Assembly: GCF_000156195.1 (NCBI RefSeq)
Contig: NZ_GG688321.1
Location: 100,174-164,173, forward strand
Reading direction: 5' to 3'
DNA length: 64,000 bases
From: Bacteroides finegoldii DSM 17565
GTDB lineage: Bacteria; Bacteroidota; Bacteroidia; Bacteroidales; Bacteroidaceae
Made by a program: the position numbers and the translations under genes
Notes under the pieces: model-generated
Database searches by the model: none
What the model saw: only the letters and a program-made list of their open reading frames with translations
What the model was told of the DNA's origin: nothing
Part shown: piece after piece, positions 33,403-41,912 of the stretch
Position numbering within the stretch: the stretch's first letter is position 1
How the letters are laid out: each line of letters opens with the position of its first letter

Positions 33403-33690
33403 ATGAAAAAGTTAGATTTCAGGAATTTCAGCGTTCCCACCGGAATAACCCGTCAGACGAGGGAGGTTTTCGATGCACGTGAGCAGATAGCCGATTTGCT
33501 GTATACGCGTGTCAGTGGCATCAAGGCCCATCGGCTTGCGTTCAAGATTTTCGAGAGTACCGGCGAGACCGAGTTCAGCGATGAGGAAACCGGGATGATA
33601 CACATGGCGGTGGAACGCTATTGTCTTCCCAATGTGATAGATGCCCTGAACGAAATCCTGGGCGGGTCAGAAACCGATAAAAACGAATGA
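33403..33690 (+). CDS. Small tail-region protein, unknown function
   Basis: 95 residues beginning MKKLDFRNFSVPTGITRQTR. It lies between the tip protein and the fibre genes and its stop overlaps the next start (ATGA). Possibly a structural adaptor; no family recognised. Confidence 0.65.
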   Translation: MKKLDFRNFSVPTGITRQTREVFDAREQIADLLYTRVSGIKAHRLAFKIFESTGETEFSDEETGMIHMAVERYCLPNVIDALNEILGGSETDKNE

Positions 33691-34406
33691 GTATGGCAGA
33701 AATGACACAAGAAGAACTGGTTCAGGAAGTGCTGGACCGTGTACTCCAGAGTTCTACCGGCGTGGAGGACTTGGAGACCGTCACCTCGCTGAGCGGTGTG
33801 AAATCACTGCCCGGGGAGAAGGACGGCAAGATGGTGAACGTCCCCCTGGAACTGATAGGGAAGCCTGCGAGCGATGCCGCCGCCCGTGCCGAGGCTGCCG
33901 CCAAGAAAGCGGAAGGAGCCGTAGCCGGACTGGAGGAAAAGACCCAGGCCGCCACGGAAGCGGCCACCAAGGCCAACGAAGCGGCAGCCAAGGCAGAAAA
34001 CGCCGCTGCCAAGGTGGAACAGACTACGGCAGCAGCCATCGGCGGGGCTACCGCACGCTTTTCCTCATGGATGGAAACAGGCAACGTTTTACCTGACAAG
34101 AGTACCAAACCGGGCGGCAGCGTAGTGTATGTAGCGGATGCCGGGAAGTTCGCCTACCACATGGACTCCACCCTGTACGGGGACTGGGATGTGGCGGGTG
34201 TGCCTCCTGCCGGCATATTCATGAATGCGGACCGGACAGCCATCCTGCCGGACAAGCTCTACCTGCTGGGTGATGCCGTATATACCGGAACAGGCGGCAG
34301 CCTGAGACTGCTGGCCTACCGGCATGAGGTGATGAGCGGGGAAGCTTACGAGGCGCTGCAGGACAAGGATGCGAATACGCTGTATCTGATTTATGAGGAG
34401 GATTGA
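33687..34406 (+). CDS. Tail fibre-like protein with Ala-rich coiled coil
   Basis: 239 residues. Residues about 55-115 form a heptad-like Ala/Glu/Lys coiled coil ('AAAKAENAAAKVEQTTAAA'), followed by a beta-rich C-terminal half ('GGSVVYVADAGKFAYHM', 'GSLRLLAYRHEVMSG'). This layout is common in fibre stalks or adaptors. Start overlaps the previous stop. Confidence 0.65.
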   Translation: MSMAEMTQEELVQEVLDRVLQSSTGVEDLETVTSLSGVKSLPGEKDGKMVNVPLELIGKPASDAAARAEAAAKKAEGAVAGLEEKTQAATEAATKANEAAAKAENAAAKVEQTTAAAIGGATARFSSWMETGNVLPDKSTKPGGSVVYVADAGKFAYHMDSTLYGDWDVAGVPPAGIFMNADRTAILPDKLYLLGDAVYTGTGGSLRLLAYRHEVMSGEAYEALQDKDANTLYLIYEED

Positions 34407-34408
34407 CG

Positions 34409-34597
34409 ATGATAACCATAGGCGGTAAGGAAATAACGGCTGCGTATGTGGGGAAACGTGCCCTGTCGGCAGTCTATGCCGGGGCAAGACTGGTGTGGTC
34501 TGCGATAAGCAGCTGTTTCGGACTTGGATACTGGAAAGGTGACGAGCCGTGGAACGGATCGGACGCATGGAACGGTAGCAGTAAAACTGATAAATGA
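34409..34597 (+). CDS. Small protein upstream of the giant fibre
   Basis: 62 residues from the ATG at 34409 (MITIGGKEITAAYVGKRALS). The C-terminus has 'GLGYWKGDEPWNGSDAWNGS', a Trp/Gly-rich repeat. It resembles short beta-type structural proteins next to fibres. Function unknown. Confidence 0.6.
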   Translation: MITIGGKEITAAYVGKRALSAVYAGARLVWSAISSCFGLGYWKGDEPWNGSDAWNGSSKTDK

Positions 34598-34622
34598 ATG
34601 ATTATTATAAAAGGACAGTATT

Positions 34623-37600
34623 ATGGCAAAAAGGAAAATAAGCGGAATCATCAACGCGACTGAACATCCGATGAATCTTGAAACACCATGGAATCAGAAA
34701 CAGCCGGACGGCACCTATCATGCCTATGCAGGCGATGACATCGAAGCGTTCCTGAAGAAGGAACTGTCAAACCGTACCCCTACCGAGGAACTGGTGAGCG
34801 GCGAGACGAAACCTCCTACATCCGGAACGGTGTTCGATGCGATGGTGGGTACGGTGACGGACGTGGATGTGCAGGACAGCGAGGACGGCACCCAGTACGT
34901 GATGACCGTCAAGCAGAAGGACAACCAGGGCGGCGAGAGCTCGAAGGAAGTGCGCTTTTCCAAGTACACGGACGATGACAAGGTGGTGGTGAACATCGAC
35001 CTGACGGACAGCGGCGGTGCGGGACTTCCCGCCTCGCAGTATCTGGCACTGGGCAGCGGCTTTGTGGTGAAATACTCCGTAGGTGTGGGCACTGCCGGTG
35101 GCGGTACGGTGGACGGCTACAGCGACCTGAAAGCCCGCGTGATCGTGAAACGCGGTTCGACCGTCATCAGTGAGTTCCGGGATGCGGAGTTTGTGGGCGT
35201 TACAGCCGGACAGAGCTATACCTTTGACGCTTCGCCCTACCTGAAGGATGCCACTGCCTATACCGTACAGGTGGAAGCGCAGGCAACTTACCAGGACGGC
35301 ACGCTGATGAAGACGGCCACGGCCAAGGTGACCATGGTGGCCATGGAGCTGGAGACCACCTACTCGGCGGGCAACGGGCTGGCCGACGGGGGATATAAAA
35401 ATGACGTGAACATCCCCTTTACTGCCAAGGGCACGAGCGGTGAGAAGAACATCTACTACCGCGTGAACGGCGGACAGGCCTTTACCCTCGGTCTTTCGGC
35501 CGGCAGCGGTGTGCAGCAGAAGAACGTGACCATCCCCCTGACACAGATGCAGGAGGGTACGAACGTGGTGGAAGCCTACGCGCAGCATGAGAACTCCGGT
35601 GTGGTGAGCCGGGTGCATTACATTACGCTGCTGAAGGCAGGCGGAGGTGTGACAGCGTATGCCGGCCTGATGTTCAGCCACCGGGCAGCGGGGTTCCAGC
35701 GTGACTGGAAACACCCGGTGCTGGAGGCAGAGCAGTTCACGGCATGGAACTTCACGTATGCCGGCTATGACCGCGATGCGTACACGGCCCGTGTGAAAGT
35801 GACCGACCGGGGCAGCGTGGTGAAGGAAGACCTGCTGCAACGCGGTGAGACCGGCAGCTACGGACGGACGAACGTGAACGTGGAACCGTTGGACTACCGT
35901 GTGTCATGCGGCGATGCCGTGCTTGAGGTGCAGGTGAACACCACATCGCACCCGGACATTGAAGCCACGCTGGCACCGGATGCCGTGTGTACGTTTGACG
36001 CCTTCGGGCGAAGCAACACGGAAAACAACCCGGCAAGCTGGGTGAGCGGTGACAAGCGTATGGAGTTCCGGGACGTGCTGTGGAGCGTGAACGAATATGG
36101 TGCCGGTAGCGGCTGGCACAAGGACCGCCTGCTGCTGGCCGGTGGTGCAGGTATGACCCTGACCGCTGACGGCGGTTACCGCCCCTTCAACGAGGCGGAC
36201 AAGCCCGAGGGATTTGCCATCCGTGACGTGGGCATGACGCTGGAGATAGAATACAGCACGGCCAACGTGACGGATACGGATGCCGAGCTGATCACCTGCC
36301 TGGGGCAGCTGGACAACGGCAACCGGTACGGGCTGATTGTGACTCCGGAAGAGGCCAAGTTCCTGACCGGTGTGGTGACCGAGGCGATGGATGCCGGACA
36401 GGTGCTGCGCTATGAAGACTCGGTGGGTACCAAGTTCCAGCCGGGTACGAATATCCGCATTACCTACGTGTTCTATCCGAACGTGCAGACCAACGAACAG
36501 CGCACGCTGATCGGTTTCTATGTGAACGGTGAAGAGTCGGCTGCTTCCAAGTGGCTCGACAAGGTGAATTTTGACATTCAGAGCCAGTTGGAATTTAAGT
36601 CGGCAGGTGCCGACTTGAACGTGAAGAGCGTGCGTATCTATAACAAGGCGCTGACCTCGGACGAGGTGCTGAACAACTACATCGTGGACCGCAACCACCT
36701 GGAGGATGCCGACGGGGAACCGGGCGTGCGCTCACTGGATGAGGACAACCGCGTGCTGAATGAAGGAGATACGGTGAGCATGGAGAAGCTGATGGGGCTG
36801 ATGAAGAAGCGCCGGAACTCGATCCTGGTACTGATAGGCACGGGCAGCGTGGGCAGTGAGGTTCCGAGCGAGAGCGACACGCTGAACGTGGTGGATGCAC
36901 TGGCCCAGCTGAACGACAAGAAGGCCAACAAGCTGGTAAGGGAGGTCCGTTTCTATAACGGAGAGGACAGGACGCTTGACTTTATCCTTACCAACGTATA
37001 TGTCCGTATTCAGGGTACTTCTTCCGTGAACTATGCCAGAAAGAACTTCCGTTTCTACTTCCAGAAGACGGCAAGCGGCTGGACGGTTACATTGAGCTAC
37101 GGGGAGATTGACGGAAACGGCAGGCAGAAGAATCCGGTGGTAACTACCGGCAAAAAAAATCTCTTCAAGTTACGCAGGAACTCGGTAGGCGCGAAGCTGG
37201 CATGTTCCAAATGCGACTTCTCGGACTCGTCCATGACCACCAATACCGGAGGTGCGAAGCTTATCAATGACGGACTGAAAGAGATGGGGCTGCTTACGCC
37301 TGCCCAGCGTTACGCCAAAGACCATGGGCTGGAGGATGATTACCGTTCGGCCATCGACGGCCTGCCGTGCGACCTGTTCGTAGCGAAGAGTGCCGACGAA
37401 GACCTGACCTATTACGGCCAGTACAACATGAACAACGAGAAGAGCGACAGCTACCCCATCTTCGGGCAGGATGAGACCATCGGCGGCGAGAAATGGGGCG
37501 AGGGCGACACGCTGAACTACCTGGAAGCCGACGAGGAAGGACACAAGCAGTACCTGCCCGTCTGCTTCGAGACGCTGAACAACTCCAATCCGCTGTGCCT

Positions 37601-40600
37601 GTTCCACTGGTTGCCGAGTACCGAACCGGAGCATAAGGATTTCATGGACTACAACTTTGACGGAGGACTGGAATTTAATCATCCGAAAGATACCTTCTGG
37701 TCGGACGGAGGCGGTGACGCGGAGGAAGAACCGAACCTGAAAGACCACCTCGGTACCGGTGACAAGTACGACAAGATGTACAAGGCCACCGACCGCATGA
37801 TGAGTTTCGTCTACCGGTGCGTAAAGGAAACGCCTGCGGGCAGGAACATGGTTTACAGCACGGAATCCCATTCGTTCGAGGGGGTGGACTATGAGGACGA
37901 CGGCGACAAGTTCCCTACCGCCAAGTGGCAGAGCGATACGTTCAGGAAAGAGGCCGGGAAGTATTTCGACCTTCCCCACCTGATTGCCTACTATCTGTAC
38001 GTGCAGTTCAACCTCGGCGTGGACCAGCTTGCGAAGAACATGCTTATCCGCACATGGGACGGTGTGAAATGGTCGATTGACTATTATGACGGCGACTGCC
38101 AGCTCGGTTCTGACAACAAGTCGTTCCTGACCGGGAAGTATGACGACAACCGCCAGACGAAGCGCGACGGGGCTTATGTGATGCAGGGTCATAACTCGTG
38201 GCTGTGGAACCTCATCGTGGCCAATTGCTGGGACATGATTGTGGAGATTATGGTGAGCGGATGGAACGGGGGCGCAAGCTTCATGAGTGCTTTCAGTATC
38301 CAGAAAGCCATTGACCATTTCGATACCGAACAGATGAAGAAGTGGTGCTCGCGCCTCTATAACAAGTCCGGCATCTTCAAATACATCTACCCGTTCCTGA
38401 ACGAAATGCCGGTGGGTGCGGACGGAGCCAAACAGACCTATCCGCAAATCTACGGTCTGAAGGGTTCGTTGAAAGCACACCGGAACTACTTCATCCAACG
38501 CCGGTATGACCTGAAGCAGGTGGAGTACGGCTATGTATCCACGCTGGGTGCCCAGTTCTACCAGAGTACGGCATCGCTGGACAAGGCCTACACGCTGAAA
38601 CCGATGCAGTACCGTCTGACCATTCCGTACCGTGTGCAGCTTTCCACCAGCAACGGCGTGCAGGCCGACAGCGGCGTGGTGGATGCGGACGTGCTCCACT
38701 CGTTGCAGCTGACCCGTGCCTTCGGTGAAAATGACCCGTTGAAGATCATCGGTGCGGCGAAAGTCAAGGAACTGGTTTGGCATGAGGATGCGTTCGCAAT
38801 CGGCTTCAACTTCGGTCTGCTGACCTCACTGGTAAAACTCGACATGAGCGTGGAGAAAGCCAGCGGTTACCGGAATGGCTCGTTCATGGCTTCGACGAAC
38901 GGCATGCTGCTTCTGGAAGAAGTGAACATGCGGAACAACCGGCTGGCCCGGAACGGGGACAACGGCAATGTGGCTACTTTGGACTTGAGCTGGCAGGGCC
39001 GCCTGAAGAAACTGGACGTGAGGGGTACGGGGCTGACCCGTGTGAAACTGGCCACCGGTGCGCCCGTTGTGCAGTTATGCCTGCCGGACACGATTGAGGA
39101 ACTGTTCCTGGAATATCTGACCAAGCTGTCCGACAGTGGCCTGATACTGGAAGGCATCAATAATGTGCGGGGCTACCGCTACACCAACTGCCCCGGCATC
39201 GACGGGTTCGCTATGCTGGAACGCCTTCACCAGGCCAGACTGAACGGCAGCGGCAAGCTGGAACGCTTCGTGCTGGAGATAGACCGGGAAGACGACGGAA
39301 CCCTGCTGAAGAAGTATTACGACTACGGAACGTATACGCAGACGGGTGCCGTGGATGACCGGCATTCGGGACTGAGGGGCAAGCTGACCCTGACGAAGTA
39401 TCTGGCTGATGAGGAACTGGAGAAGTATGCCGCCCGTTATCCGGAACTGACCATCAAGCAGCCGCCCTATACGATGATTGAGTTTGACGACAGTGTGGCC
39501 GACGATGCCAATGTTTCGAACCTGGACAACAAGACGGGGTACAAATTCGGCAATACGTACAAAATGAGCGGGCATGTGAATGCCATCCTGTCCAAGCGCC
39601 ACCGCGTATTGGCCAAGGTGACCAGGATGCCCACGAGTCGGAAGGTGGAGATAGCCGGGCAGCAGGTGGAAGTGAACAACCCGGACGGGGAGATGACCTA
39701 TTTCCCCCTGCATGACGAAAGCTCGAACTTCTATGCCGATGCGGAGGATATGAACGACTGTACGGTGGCGAAGCTGGACGGCAGCGAGGGAGACTGGATG
39801 ATGTATGAGCCGTTTTACTGGAGCAAAGGCATCAACGATTATTTGAACAACAAGAAGTACGCCTGCTACAGCAGTTATCCGGAGGACGAAATGCCCCCGA
39901 TTCCAGATGCGACAGTACTGACACTGGATGCCATCAAGGAGACACAGGGCGGCTGGTTGGGTGAGCGGAAGATCATGAGCGGCAAGCCCACGCTGATGGA
40001 ATCCTATACGACGGACAAGGCTTATTCCGTGTGCAAAGTGGACGTGTCGGGTTACAGACGTGTCCGCTTCCCGAGCGTTCCAGGAACAGGGCTTATCGGC
40101 AGTGTGTTTGCTGATGCGGAGGGAAACATCCTGAAGAGTATTGTGGTGCCGACCATCGGCTTGAAATTTGAAGCCGGCATGTATCTGATAGCAGACGTTC
40201 CGGAACGTGCTACAGCCCTGCATTTCTCCATTCTGAACACGGCAGAGTTTGACTGCGTGGTGCTGAGCAACAGCGACAAGATAGAGGACATGGAACCGGA
40301 TTGGGTGGCCAATGAGGAACATCTGTGTGCCGTTGTGGGCAGTTCTGTAGTGGGCAGCAAGTTGCGTGCCTGCATAACCGGAGCTTCGACCACGGCAAGC
40401 ATGACATGGACGGACTTCCACTATTACAGCCAGCAGCGTGGCATGCAGCAGATAGATGCCCTGATGCACAGCCGCATCGCGAACCTGAGCTATGCAAAGT
40501 ACGGGCGTAGGGACATGCAGGAACAATGCGGTGCCGGTCAGCATAACAATAACCGGACAACGGGTGGAACGGCCGACCATGGAATGACAGACACCATCGG

Positions 40601-41174
40601 CTATGACGAAGCGTATGTCATCAACAACAAAATCACGAATTCGCTGATTGACGGCTTGGTGCATCAGTATGCCTGGTATAAGAGCCGGGACGAATACGGA
40701 CAGGCGACCGTGGTGCAGGTGAACAATATCTGCTGCCTGGGCTACGAGGACATCTACGGCAACAAGTATGACATGATGGACGGCGTGGATCTGCCGAATG
40801 ACAGCGGCAACCAGGGCAAATGGCGCATCTGGATGCCTGACGGCAGTATCCGTATGGTACAGGGCAAGAAGGACAGCGGTCAGTGGATTACAGGCGTGGC
40901 GCACGGCAAGTATATGGACATGGTTCCGGTAGGTAATTTGAACGGATCATCTTCCACCTACTATACCGACATGTACTGGATAAGCACCGCTACAGTCCGT
41001 GTGGTCTATCGCGGGTGCTACTATGCGGCTGCGTATGGCGGTGTGTCGCTTGCGTATGCGAATAGCGGTGCTTCGAGTACGAATGCGAGTGTCGGCTCGC
41101 GTCTGGCCTTCCGCGGCAAAATCGTCCGGGCGCAAAGCGTGGCAGCGTACAAGGCGATACGCGAGGTGGCGTAA
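34623..41174 (+). CDS. Giant receptor-binding fibre, DGR target protein
   Basis: 2183 residues. Recognisable segments (by eye): Ig-like beta modules (about 100-450), a concanavalin/LamG-like domain (about 480-690, ending 'NKALTSDEVLNNYIVDR'), a CotH-like region (about 790-1170: 'VRIQGTSSVNYARKNFRFYF', later 'NLGVDQLAKNMLIRTWDGVK' and 'DYYDGDCQLGSD'), a leucine-rich-repeat-like stretch (about 1360-1515), and a C-terminal C-type-lectin-like domain (about 2000-2183). The variable repeat encodes residues about 2125-2163 in that domain, 20 residues from the end. It is the likely adhesin whose tip is diversified. Confidence 0.88.
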   Translation: MAKRKISGIINATEHPMNLETPWNQKQPDGTYHAYAGDDIEAFLKKELSNRTPTEELVSGETKPPTSGTVFDAMVGTVTDVDVQDSEDGTQYVMTVKQKDNQGGESSKEVRFSKYTDDDKVVVNIDLTDSGGAGLPASQYLALGSGFVVKYSVGVGTAGGGTVDGYSDLKARVIVKRGSTVISEFRDAEFVGVTAGQSYTFDASPYLKDATAYTVQVEAQATYQDGTLMKTATAKVTMVAMELETTYSAGNGLADGGYKNDVNIPFTAKGTSGEKNIYYRVNGGQAFTLGLSAGSGVQQKNVTIPLTQMQEGTNVVEAYAQHENSGVVSRVHYITLLKAGGGVTAYAGLMFSHRAAGFQRDWKHPVLEAEQFTAWNFTYAGYDRDAYTARVKVTDRGSVVKEDLLQRGETGSYGRTNVNVEPLDYRVSCGDAVLEVQVNTTSHPDIEATLAPDAVCTFDAFGRSNTENNPASWVSGDKRMEFRDVLWSVNEYGAGSGWHKDRLLLAGGAGMTLTADGGYRPFNEADKPEGFAIRDVGMTLEIEYSTANVTDTDAELITCLGQLDNGNRYGLIVTPEEAKFLTGVVTEAMDAGQVLRYEDSVGTKFQPGTNIRITYVFYPNVQTNEQRTLIGFYVNGEESAASKWLDKVNFDIQSQLEFKSAGADLNVKSVRIYNKALTSDEVLNNYIVDRNHLEDADGEPGVRSLDEDNRVLNEGDTVSMEKLMGLMKKRRNSILVLIGTGSVGSEVPSESDTLNVVDALAQLNDKKANKLVREVRFYNGEDRTLDFILTNVYVRIQGTSSVNYARKNFRFYFQKTASGWTVTLSYGEIDGNGRQKNPVVTTGKKNLFKLRRNSVGAKLACSKCDFSDSSMTTNTGGAKLINDGLKEMGLLTPAQRYAKDHGLEDDYRSAIDGLPCDLFVAKSADEDLTYYGQYNMNNEKSDSYPIFGQDETIGGEKWGEGDTLNYLEADEEGHKQYLPVCFETLNNSNPLCLFHWLPSTEPEHKDFMDYNFDGGLEFNHPKDTFWSDGGGDAEEEPNLKDHLGTGDKYDKMYKATDRMMSFVYRCVKETPAGRNMVYSTESHSFEGVDYEDDGDKFPTAKWQSDTFRKEAGKYFDLPHLIAYYLYVQFNLGVDQLAKNMLIRTWDGVKWSIDYYDGDCQLGSDNKSFLTGKYDDNRQTKRDGAYVMQGHNSWLWNLIVANCWDMIVEIMVSGWNGGASFMSAFSIQKAIDHFDTEQMKKWCSRLYNKSGIFKYIYPFLNEMPVGADGAKQTYPQIYGLKGSLKAHRNYFIQRRYDLKQVEYGYVSTLGAQFYQSTASLDKAYTLKPMQYRLTIPYRVQLSTSNGVQADSGVVDADVLHSLQLTRAFGENDPLKIIGAAKVKELVWHEDAFAIGFNFGLLTSLVKLDMSVEKASGYRNGSFMASTNGMLLLEEVNMRNNRLARNGDNGNVATLDLSWQGRLKKLDVRGTGLTRVKLATGAPVVQLCLPDTIEELFLEYLTKLSDSGLILEGINNVRGYRYTNCPGIDGFAMLERLHQARLNGSGKLERFVLEIDREDDGTLLKKYYDYGTYTQTGAVDDRHSGLRGKLTLTKYLADEELEKYAARYPELTIKQPPYTMIEFDDSVADDANVSNLDNKTGYKFGNTYKMSGHVNAILSKRHRVLAKVTRMPTSRKVEIAGQQVEVNNPDGEMTYFPLHDESSNFYADAEDMNDCTVAKLDGSEGDWMMYEPFYWSKGINDYLNNKKYACYSSYPEDEMPPIPDATVLTLDAIKETQGGWLGERKIMSGKPTLMESYTTDKAYSVCKVDVSGYRRVRFPSVPGTGLIGSVFADAEGNILKSIVVPTIGLKFEAGMYLIADVPERATALHFSILNTAEFDCVVLSNSDKIEDMEPDWVANEEHLCAVVGSSVVGSKLRACITGASTTASMTWTDFHYYSQQRGMQQIDALMHSRIANLSYAKYGRRDMQEQCGAGQHNNNRTTGGTADHGMTDTIGYDEAYVINNKITNSLIDGLVHQYAWYKSRDEYGQATVVQVNNICCLGYEDIYGNKYDMMDGVDLPNDSGNQGKWRIWMPDGSIRMVQGKKDSGQWITGVAHGKYMDMVPVGNLNGSSSTYYTDMYWISTATVRVVYRGCYYAAAYGGVSLAYANSGASSTNASVGSRLAFRGKIVRAQSVAAYKAIREVA
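40994..41111 (+). repeat. DGR variable repeat (VR)
   Basis: Aligns without gaps to the template at 41597-41714. Over the first 113 bp there are 13 differences, every one at a template adenine; the last 5 bp add three more, also at adenines. Variable codons correspond to AAY, TAC and GAT codons of the template, changed to Tyr, Ala, Leu, Ser, Cys and Gly. Invariant positions include the 3' GTCGGCTCGCGTCTGG segment, the probable initiation site for mutagenic homing. Confidence 0.95.
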
Positions 41175-41224
41175 GCGCAAAGCGCCAAAGCGTGGAGCGA
41201 AGCGACTAAAACGAAAGAACGGGA

Positions 41225-41279
41225 TTCGGATGGTTTCCGAATTCCATTTAAAAGGTATTCAAATACCGGCGAAGCCGGT
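41225..41279 (+). promoter_or_regulatory. Hairpins downstream of the VR
   Basis: TTCGGA (41225-41230 region) pairs with TCCGAA a few bases later, and ACCGGC-GAA-GCCGGT (41265-41279) is a perfect 6-bp hairpin with a 3-nt loop. In the BPP-1 DGR a hairpin shortly after the VR stimulates homing; here it lies about 155 bp away, so a homing role is uncertain and it may instead be a fibre terminator. Confidence 0.4.
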
Positions 41280-41303
41280 CGAAAAAATAGAATTTTGAGG
41301 TAT

Positions 41304-41537
41304 ATGAAAAAGATTATCGCATTTTTAAAAATGAGTAACCGTTACAAGCATCTTATCGGTGGTTTGATGGTAGGTCTATTGGGATTTACTCCTTGGACGG
41401 CCTTTTATGCTGCGGCCATTGCAGCTTCCTGTCTGGAACTGAAAGATACTCTTCGGGGAAGTCCTTGGGACTGGATTGATTGGGGGCTCACCGTCGCGGG
41501 TGGCAGTATATCCGTTTTATTTTGGATGATAGTGTAA
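41304..41537 (+). CDS. Small two-helix membrane protein between VR and TR
   Basis: 77 residues from the ATG at 41304. Two hydrophobic segments ('LIGGLMVGLLGFTPWTAFYAAAIAAS' in outline, and 'WGLTVAGGSISVLFWMIV') separated by a charged loop. The size fits a holin or superinfection-type protein. It is not Avd-like (Avd is a soluble basic helical bundle). Confidence 0.65.
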   Translation: MKKIIAFLKMSNRYKHLIGGLMVGLLGFTPWTAFYAAAIAASCLELKDTLRGSPWDWIDWGLTVAGGSISVLFWMIV

Positions 41538-41567
41538 TTCGTTTATCTGTTTTGCCTGTTAAATCAG

Positions 41568-41575
41568 TAACTTTG
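41568..41575 (+). promoter_or_regulatory. Promoter of the DGR template RNA
   Basis: TAACTTTG matches TAnnTTTG and lies 21 bp before the first base of the template repeat, so the RNA would start some 10-15 nt upstream of TR. Confidence 0.65.
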
Positions 41576-41596
41576 CAAGCGGTAGAGTTCCCCAAT

Positions 41597-41714
41597 AGTC
41601 CGTGTGGTCTATCGCGGGTACAACAATGCGAATGCGAATGGCGGTGTGTCGAATGCGAATGCGAATAACGATGCTTCGAATACGAATGCGAATGTCGGCT
41701 CGCGTCTGGAAATC
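41597..41714 (+). repeat. DGR template repeat (TR)
   Basis: Adenine-rich template, 603 bp downstream of the VR in the same orientation. In the VR reading frame it contains eleven AAY codons, the codon type best suited for adenine mutagenesis since it reaches many residues without stops. It ends in frame at GAA-ATC-TAA. It is non-coding in practice; a short frame through it is a by-product of the repeat. Confidence 0.95.
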
Positions 41715-41912
41715 TAACAAATCGGCGTACAGCAGCGGGGACGTGTCCCCGAAGCGGTGCCGAGGGGAGCAAGCCACAGCAACAGCACCAGAAAAGGTGG
41801 AAAGCTGAAAAATCACGCGTCGGGTGGAGTTTGGTAGGCTGTTATCAGTTCGAAGAAGTCAGACCCGGGGAAAGGAAGGCCCTCATCTTCCATGTTTATT
41901 AACCAATAGCTT
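41715..41912 (+). ncRNA. DGR spacer RNA between TR and RT
   Basis: 198 nt with no plausible gene. It includes a near-palindrome CGGGGACGTGTCCCCG (41736-41751). In studied DGRs the RNA downstream of TR is needed for RT binding and self-primed cDNA synthesis, so this segment is probably functional RNA continuous with TR and with the RT leader. Confidence 0.55.

Noticed and set aside
34623..41174. Second DGR target elsewhere in the window
   Set aside because: I looked for the invariant TR 3' segment and the GTGTGGTCTATCGCGGG start in other genes and saw no further copy; an exhaustive search was not possible by eye.
40947..41180. Leftward frame over the VR
   Set aside because: Antisense of the fibre tip with Arg-rich repeat composition; a shadow.
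41602..41808. Frame across the template repeat (RMRM-type repeats)
   Set aside because: Result of AAT/GCG repetition in TR; no conserved content, and TR is expected to be non-coding.
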